Source of the DNA: Candidatus Paralachnospira sangeri
GTDB taxonomy: Bacteria; Bacillota; Clostridia; Lachnospirales; Lachnospiraceae
DNA: 64,000 nt
NCBI GenBank assembly: GCA_904397815.1
Contig: CAJFOT010000103.1
Location: 1-64,000 of the forward strand
Direction: 5' to 3'
Below, one piece after another: positions 58,826-64,000 of this stretch (within the stretch, counting starts at the first letter, position 1; the number at the start of each line of letters is the position of its first letter). The translations under genes were made by a program, and so were the position numbers. The notes below the pieces were generated by a model. The model worked only from the letters and a program-made list of their open reading frames with translations, was not told where the DNA came from and did not search any database.

Positions 58826-59869
58826 ATGTATACAAAAATGGAAAAGAAACAGTTTATCATTTTTTTAATTGTGGCCTATGGCGTTACGTATCTGATGGGT
58901 CTGCTGATGTGGGCAGGTTATGGGAAAAGTGATTTAAGTGTTTTTCCCAATGCCCAGATGATGTATCCGGCAGCAGGCATTATGCTGGCATATCTGATCA
59001 CCCGTTCAGATGACCGGCTGGTTCCGAAGGGATTTTATCGCTGCTTTATCCTGCTTACGGTTGTGATGATTGCTGCGGCAGTGATGTCGGTGATTTCCCC
59101 GCAGGAGCTGGAGACAGCGACAGGCTCTATATCCGTATGGTATCTGGCCGTGAATTATATTCTGATTGGCGGCAGCGTACTTTGCTGGATCTTTCTGCTG
59201 ATTGCGGGAAAGGAACGGTGGGCGGCTTACGGACTGAGGTGGCGAAACTGGAAATGGGCAGTGGCTTGCATCCTGCTCTTTCTGTTTCTGTATTTCCTCA
59301 GAACAGCCATCTCCTACGGTCTGGGCGGCCAGCTGGAAATGTTCGGCGCGATTATGACCAGCTCCTACACATGGATTTATATCGCAACGATGCCCGTCAA
59401 CTTCCTGCTGGTATTTGTGGCCTTCTTCGGAGAAGAATATGGATGGCGGTACTACATGCAGCCTTTTCTTCAGCGAAAATTCGGTCTGCGGGGCGGCGTG
59501 CTGCTTTTGGGCGTGGTATGGGGCTTATGGCACCTGCCGGTAGATTTTTTCTACTATGTCAGCCCGGATCAGGGCGTGATTATGGTGGTGTCGCAGATTA
59601 TCACCTGTGTGACGCTGGGGATTTTCTTTGCCTGGGCCTACATGAAAACCAACAATATCTGGGTGCCGGTGATTCTTCATTTCATGAACAACAATCTGGC
59701 GCCGGTGATCACAGGCACCTATTCGGCGGACGTCCTGGAAGGACAGGTGATTTCCTGGGCGGATATTCCGTTTGCTCTGATTATGAATGGACTGATTTTC
59801 GGATTTTTCCTGCTGGCGAAGCCTTTCCGTGAGTCACAGGGACAGACGGCGGACGAATCAAAAGAATAA
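58826..59869 (+). CDS. CPBP-family intramembrane metalloprotease
   Basis: About 347 residues and eight to nine helices. The catalytic motifs are EEYGWRYYMQ (EExxxR), WGLWHLP (His) and HFMNNN (His-x3-Asn), in the usual order between residues 205 and 285. CPBP (Abi/Rce1-like) proteases cleave CaaX-type or peptide substrates; in Firmicutes they often serve bacteriocin or pheromone processing and self-immunity. ATG 58826 with GGAGG upstream, 41 bases after the regulator. The frame is open upstream but runs through the regulator gene. Confidence 0.85.
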   Translation: MYTKMEKKQFIIFLIVAYGVTYLMGLLMWAGYGKSDLSVFPNAQMMYPAAGIMLAYLITRSDDRLVPKGFYRCFILLTVVMIAAAVMSVISPQELETATGSISVWYLAVNYILIGGSVLCWIFLLIAGKERWAAYGLRWRNWKWAVACILLFLFLYFLRTAISYGLGGQLEMFGAIMTSSYTWIYIATMPVNFLLVFVAFFGEEYGWRYYMQPFLQRKFGLRGGVLLLGVVWGLWHLPVDFFYYVSPDQGVIMVVSQIITCVTLGIFFAWAYMKTNNIWVPVILHFMNNNLAPVITGTYSADVLEGQVISWADIPFALIMNGLIFGFFLLAKPFRESQGQTADESKE

Positions 59870-60117
59870 CGATTGCGTAATGAATCGGGATCTCGGCTGA
59901 GGTCCCGATTTTCTGCTGTGCCGGACATGCTGTCAGTACGCGGTAAAATCTGACCGGTTGTGTTTTATTCCCCATTTACCTATAATCTGTCCATTGAATT
60001 TCTGACGGTTCTGCGTTAAGGTACAGGAAACAATTCAGATGTCTGATGAGGTCAGAGCTTTTTCAGCTGTTAATTGACGCATTCTGCCATAATTCACACA
60101 TTTTTCACAAAAAAATA

Positions 60118-60146
60118 TAGACGAATTCGTCTGTAAGGTTTATACT
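60118..60146 (+). promoter_or_regulatory. Orphan promoter with TetR-type operators
   Basis: TAGACG (60118-60123), 17 bases, TATACT (60141-60146). The -35 box lies in the first palindrome and the expected start site in the second, a layout for tight repression. The stretch 59870-60117 holds nothing clear. Confidence 0.55.
60119..60132. promoter_or_regulatory. Operator AGACGAATTCGTCT, copy 1
   Basis: Perfect 14-base palindrome of a kind used by TetR/AcrR-type repressors. Confidence 0.7.
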
Positions 60147-60152
60147 CAAATA

Positions 60153-60168
60153 CAGACGAATTCGTCTG
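60153..60168. promoter_or_regulatory. Operator CAGACGAATTCGTCTG, copy 2
   Basis: Perfect 16-base palindrome; its centre is 35 bases from copy 1. Confidence 0.75.
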
Positions 60169-60193
60169 GAAATAATGCAAGGAGAATTTTGCT

Positions 60194-60256
60194 ATGAACA
60201 TGATGTTTGCACAAGAAAATATGCTATATTTTTGTCTGAGCTCTGCATGCTCCTGA
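60194..60256 (+). CDS. Candidate 20-residue peptide behind the orphan promoter
   Basis: ATG 60194 with AAGGAG nine bases upstream, in the first position for translation after the operators. The frame gives MNMMFAQENMLYFCLSSACS and then TGA. No family is known to me. Its end overlaps a 10-base perfect stem, 60242-60251 with 60269-60278 (TCTGCATGCT and complement). It may be a leader peptide, a small hydrophobic protein, or the start of a lost gene; the region behind it to 60480 is AT-rich and has no further gene. Confidence 0.4.
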   Translation: MNMMFAQENMLYFCLSSACS

Positions 60257-60278
60257 ACAGAAAAACATAGCATGCAGA
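60242..60278 (+). other. Hairpin overlapping the small-peptide stop
   Basis: TCTGCATGCT and AGCATGCAGA form a perfect 10-base stem with a 17-base loop; no T-run follows, so it is not a standard terminator. Confidence 0.5.
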
Positions 60279-60480
60279 ATGTTATAGAATATTCTGAATT
60301 TGTGTGTGATACAATAAAAAAAACAGACAAACTGCACAGAATATTTTTGTATAAATGCCTTAATTGATTAAAACCGCACAAAATGATATATTATTAGGTA
60401 GAAATCACATTTATAAAAAAGTGAATTAGCTGAATATATTTGAGGGAACATAAAGATTGGATTAAAGTTTAGACAATTAA

Positions 60481-60508
60481 TTCACTTTTGAAAGTTTTGT
60501 GATATAAT
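60481..60508 (+). promoter_or_regulatory. Promoter of the V-ATPase operon
   Basis: TTCACT (60481-60486), 16 bases, TATAAT (60503-60508), about 50 bases before the first subunit gene. Confidence 0.45.
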
Positions 60509-60557
60509 AATCTGCGAATACGTAAAAGGAAAAGCAGAGGAGAAAGGAGGATTTGGT

Positions 60558-60866
60558 TTGGCTGTGGAAATAATTGAAGCGATCCGTCAGGCAGAAACGC
60601 AAGCGGCACAAGCAGAGCAGTCAGCTCAGGAAGAGGCGAATCAGATTCTGGAAAAGGCAAAAGAAGACGCAGCCTCTCTTAAACGGGATATGACGCAGCA
60701 GGCCCGGGATAAAGCCGCCCAGGCGATGCAGGAAGCTGAAGAGCGCTGCCGGCAGATGCTGAAAGAAGCTGAGGCTCAGGAAGCGGCAGACGGGCAGGCG
60801 CTGGAACGGATAGTGGAACAGCGGCGGGGGAAAGCCGTGGAAGCCGTCCTTTCGGAGCTGCTATGA
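60558..60866 (+). CDS. V-type ATPase stalk subunit (NtpF/AhaH/subunit G-like)
   Basis: 102 residues, an almost continuous charged helix rich in Ala, Glu and Gln (AIRQAETQAAQAEQSAQEEANQI in pieces), as in the small stalk subunit that pairs with subunit E. The start is TTG 60558 with AAAGGAGG upstream. First gene of the operon, ahead of subunits I, K and E, the usual order of bacterial V-type ATPases. Position and helix make the assignment likely though sequence identity in this family is low. Confidence 0.75.
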   Translation: MAVEIIEAIRQAETQAAQAEQSAQEEANQILEKAKEDAASLKRDMTQQARDKAAQAMQEAEERCRQMLKEAEAQEAADGQALERIVEQRRGKAVEAVLSELL

Positions 60867-60881
60867 AAGGAGGAAATCTAA

Positions 60882-63376
<2,495 letters not shown>

Positions 63377-63399
63377 TCTGTGGAAGGGAGAAATAAAGG

Positions 63400-63993
63400 A
63401 TGGCAGGATTAGATAAGATTATCGGCCAGATCCGGCAGGAATCAGATGATATCGCTGCCAGAACTGTCGCGCAGGCCCGGGAGCAGGCGCAGGGAATTCT
63501 CAGCGAAGCCCGGGAAGCCGCTCAGGCAGAGTGCGGCCGGATTGAAAAACGCTCTGAACAGGCTGTGAAAGACACCCTGGAGCGGGGACGGTCGGCGGCA
63601 GATCTTCAGAAACGCCGGGGAATTCTGGCATTAAAGCAGCGTCTGGTCAGAGAGGTGCTGGACCAGGCACTGGAGAATATGAAAAATATGGATGAAAAGT
63701 CCTATTTTGAGGCATTGGTAGGACTGGCGGCCAAATCGGCGATGCCGGGAGAGGGTGTCATCTATTTTTCTGAAGCCGATCTGAAACGTCTTCCGAAAGA
63801 TATGGAAGAACGTCTGAATCAGGCGGTGAAAGAGAAGAAGGCTTCTCTGAAAATTTCCCGGGAAGCGAGGGAAATCGAGGGCGGATTTGTGCTTTCCTAC
63901 GGAGGAATTGAAGAAAACTGTTCCTTTGACGCCCTGTTTGCTTCTGCCGGTGAACAGCTTCAGGATGTGGTGCAGAAAATTCTGTTCCAGTAA
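63400..63993 (+). CDS. ntpE: V-type ATPase subunit E
   Basis: 197 residues. The N-terminal half is a long charged helix (IIGQIRQESDDIAARTVAQAREQAQ in pieces) and the C-terminal half a compact alpha/beta domain with IEGGFVLSYGGIEENCSFDALF (in pieces), the E-subunit signature. It forms the peripheral stalk with the product of 60558-60866. GGAAGGGAG lies ahead of ATG 63400. The operon runs on beyond the window, where subunits C, F, A, B and D are expected. Confidence 0.9.
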   Translation: MAGLDKIIGQIRQESDDIAARTVAQAREQAQGILSEAREAAQAECGRIEKRSEQAVKDTLERGRSAADLQKRRGILALKQRLVREVLDQALENMKNMDEKSYFEALVGLAAKSAMPGEGVIYFSEADLKRLPKDMEERLNQAVKEKKASLKISREAREIEGGFVLSYGGIEENCSFDALFASAGEQLQDVVQKILFQ

Positions 63994-64000
63994 GGGACGA

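Noticed and set aside
60094-60381. 95-codon minus-strand frame in the AT-rich region
   Set aside because: It runs across both operators and the promoter and has no start signal; chance opening in AT-rich DNA.

Overview
The window looks like chromosome of a spore-forming anaerobic Firmicute, most likely a gut Lachnospiraceae (Clostridium cluster XIVa type). The evidence is strong AGGAGG-type ribosome sites, frequent TTG/GTG starts, a GerA/SpoVAF-type spore protein, a V-type (Ntp-like) ATPase operon, AgrC/LytTR signalling and Fe-S aldo/keto reductases. No rRNA, tRNA or CRISPR array was seen. Family assignments come from reading motifs and recalling family sequences; no database search was run.

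Layout. 1-186: 5' end of an ISAs1-type transposase (minus), preceded by a hairpin over its ribosome site. 239-21314 (plus): a large surface-glycan locus with a fucosyltransferase-like GT, a GT32 enzyme, five large GT-C-like membrane proteins, WecE, an ATP-grasp ligase, an ArnC/ArnE/ArnF/GtrA-like lipid-linked sugar module, an SDR, RmlC, a Glf-like mutase and a radical SAM/SPASM protein. 21331-27542 (minus): polyamine operon speA-speE-speB-carboxy(nor)spermidine dehydrogenase-nspC, behind a long structured leader. 27563-29948 (minus) and 30201-33981 (plus): more glycan genes, including a UbiA-type prenyl-phosphate transferase with a HAD phosphatase. 33983-34114 is a long imperfect palindrome, followed by a heptad-repeat protein and a spore germination-type protein.

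36516-43016: a betaine-type island (BCCT importer, non-pyrrolysine MttB-family methyltransferase, TetR regulator, MFS carrier, bicupin). Three copies of one operator surround two consensus promoters. 43024-48376 (minus): an amino-acid ABC importer with an ornithine-cyclodeaminase-like enzyme and a class V PLP enzyme. 48697-51181: an internally duplicated CmpB-type membrane protein, then a NifX-like and a DUF134 gene whose promoters share one palindromic operator embedded in the -35 box.

51388-53894 (plus): a second amino-acid ABC importer. 54092-56471: two ferredoxin-tailed aldo/keto reductases separated by a structured repeat that also occurs at 1329-1428. 56635-59869: AgrC-like kinase, LytTR regulator and CPBP protease. 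60118-60278: an orphan promoter flanked by TetR-type operators driving a 20-codon ORF. 60558-63993: start of a V-ATPase operon whose proteolipid carries the Na+-ligand set known from Enterococcus hirae.

The most promising leads for something undescribed are the DUF134/NifX operator pair, the GAACATGTTC regulon of the MttB island, the orphan operator/small-ORF unit, the dispersed structured repeat, and the speA leader.
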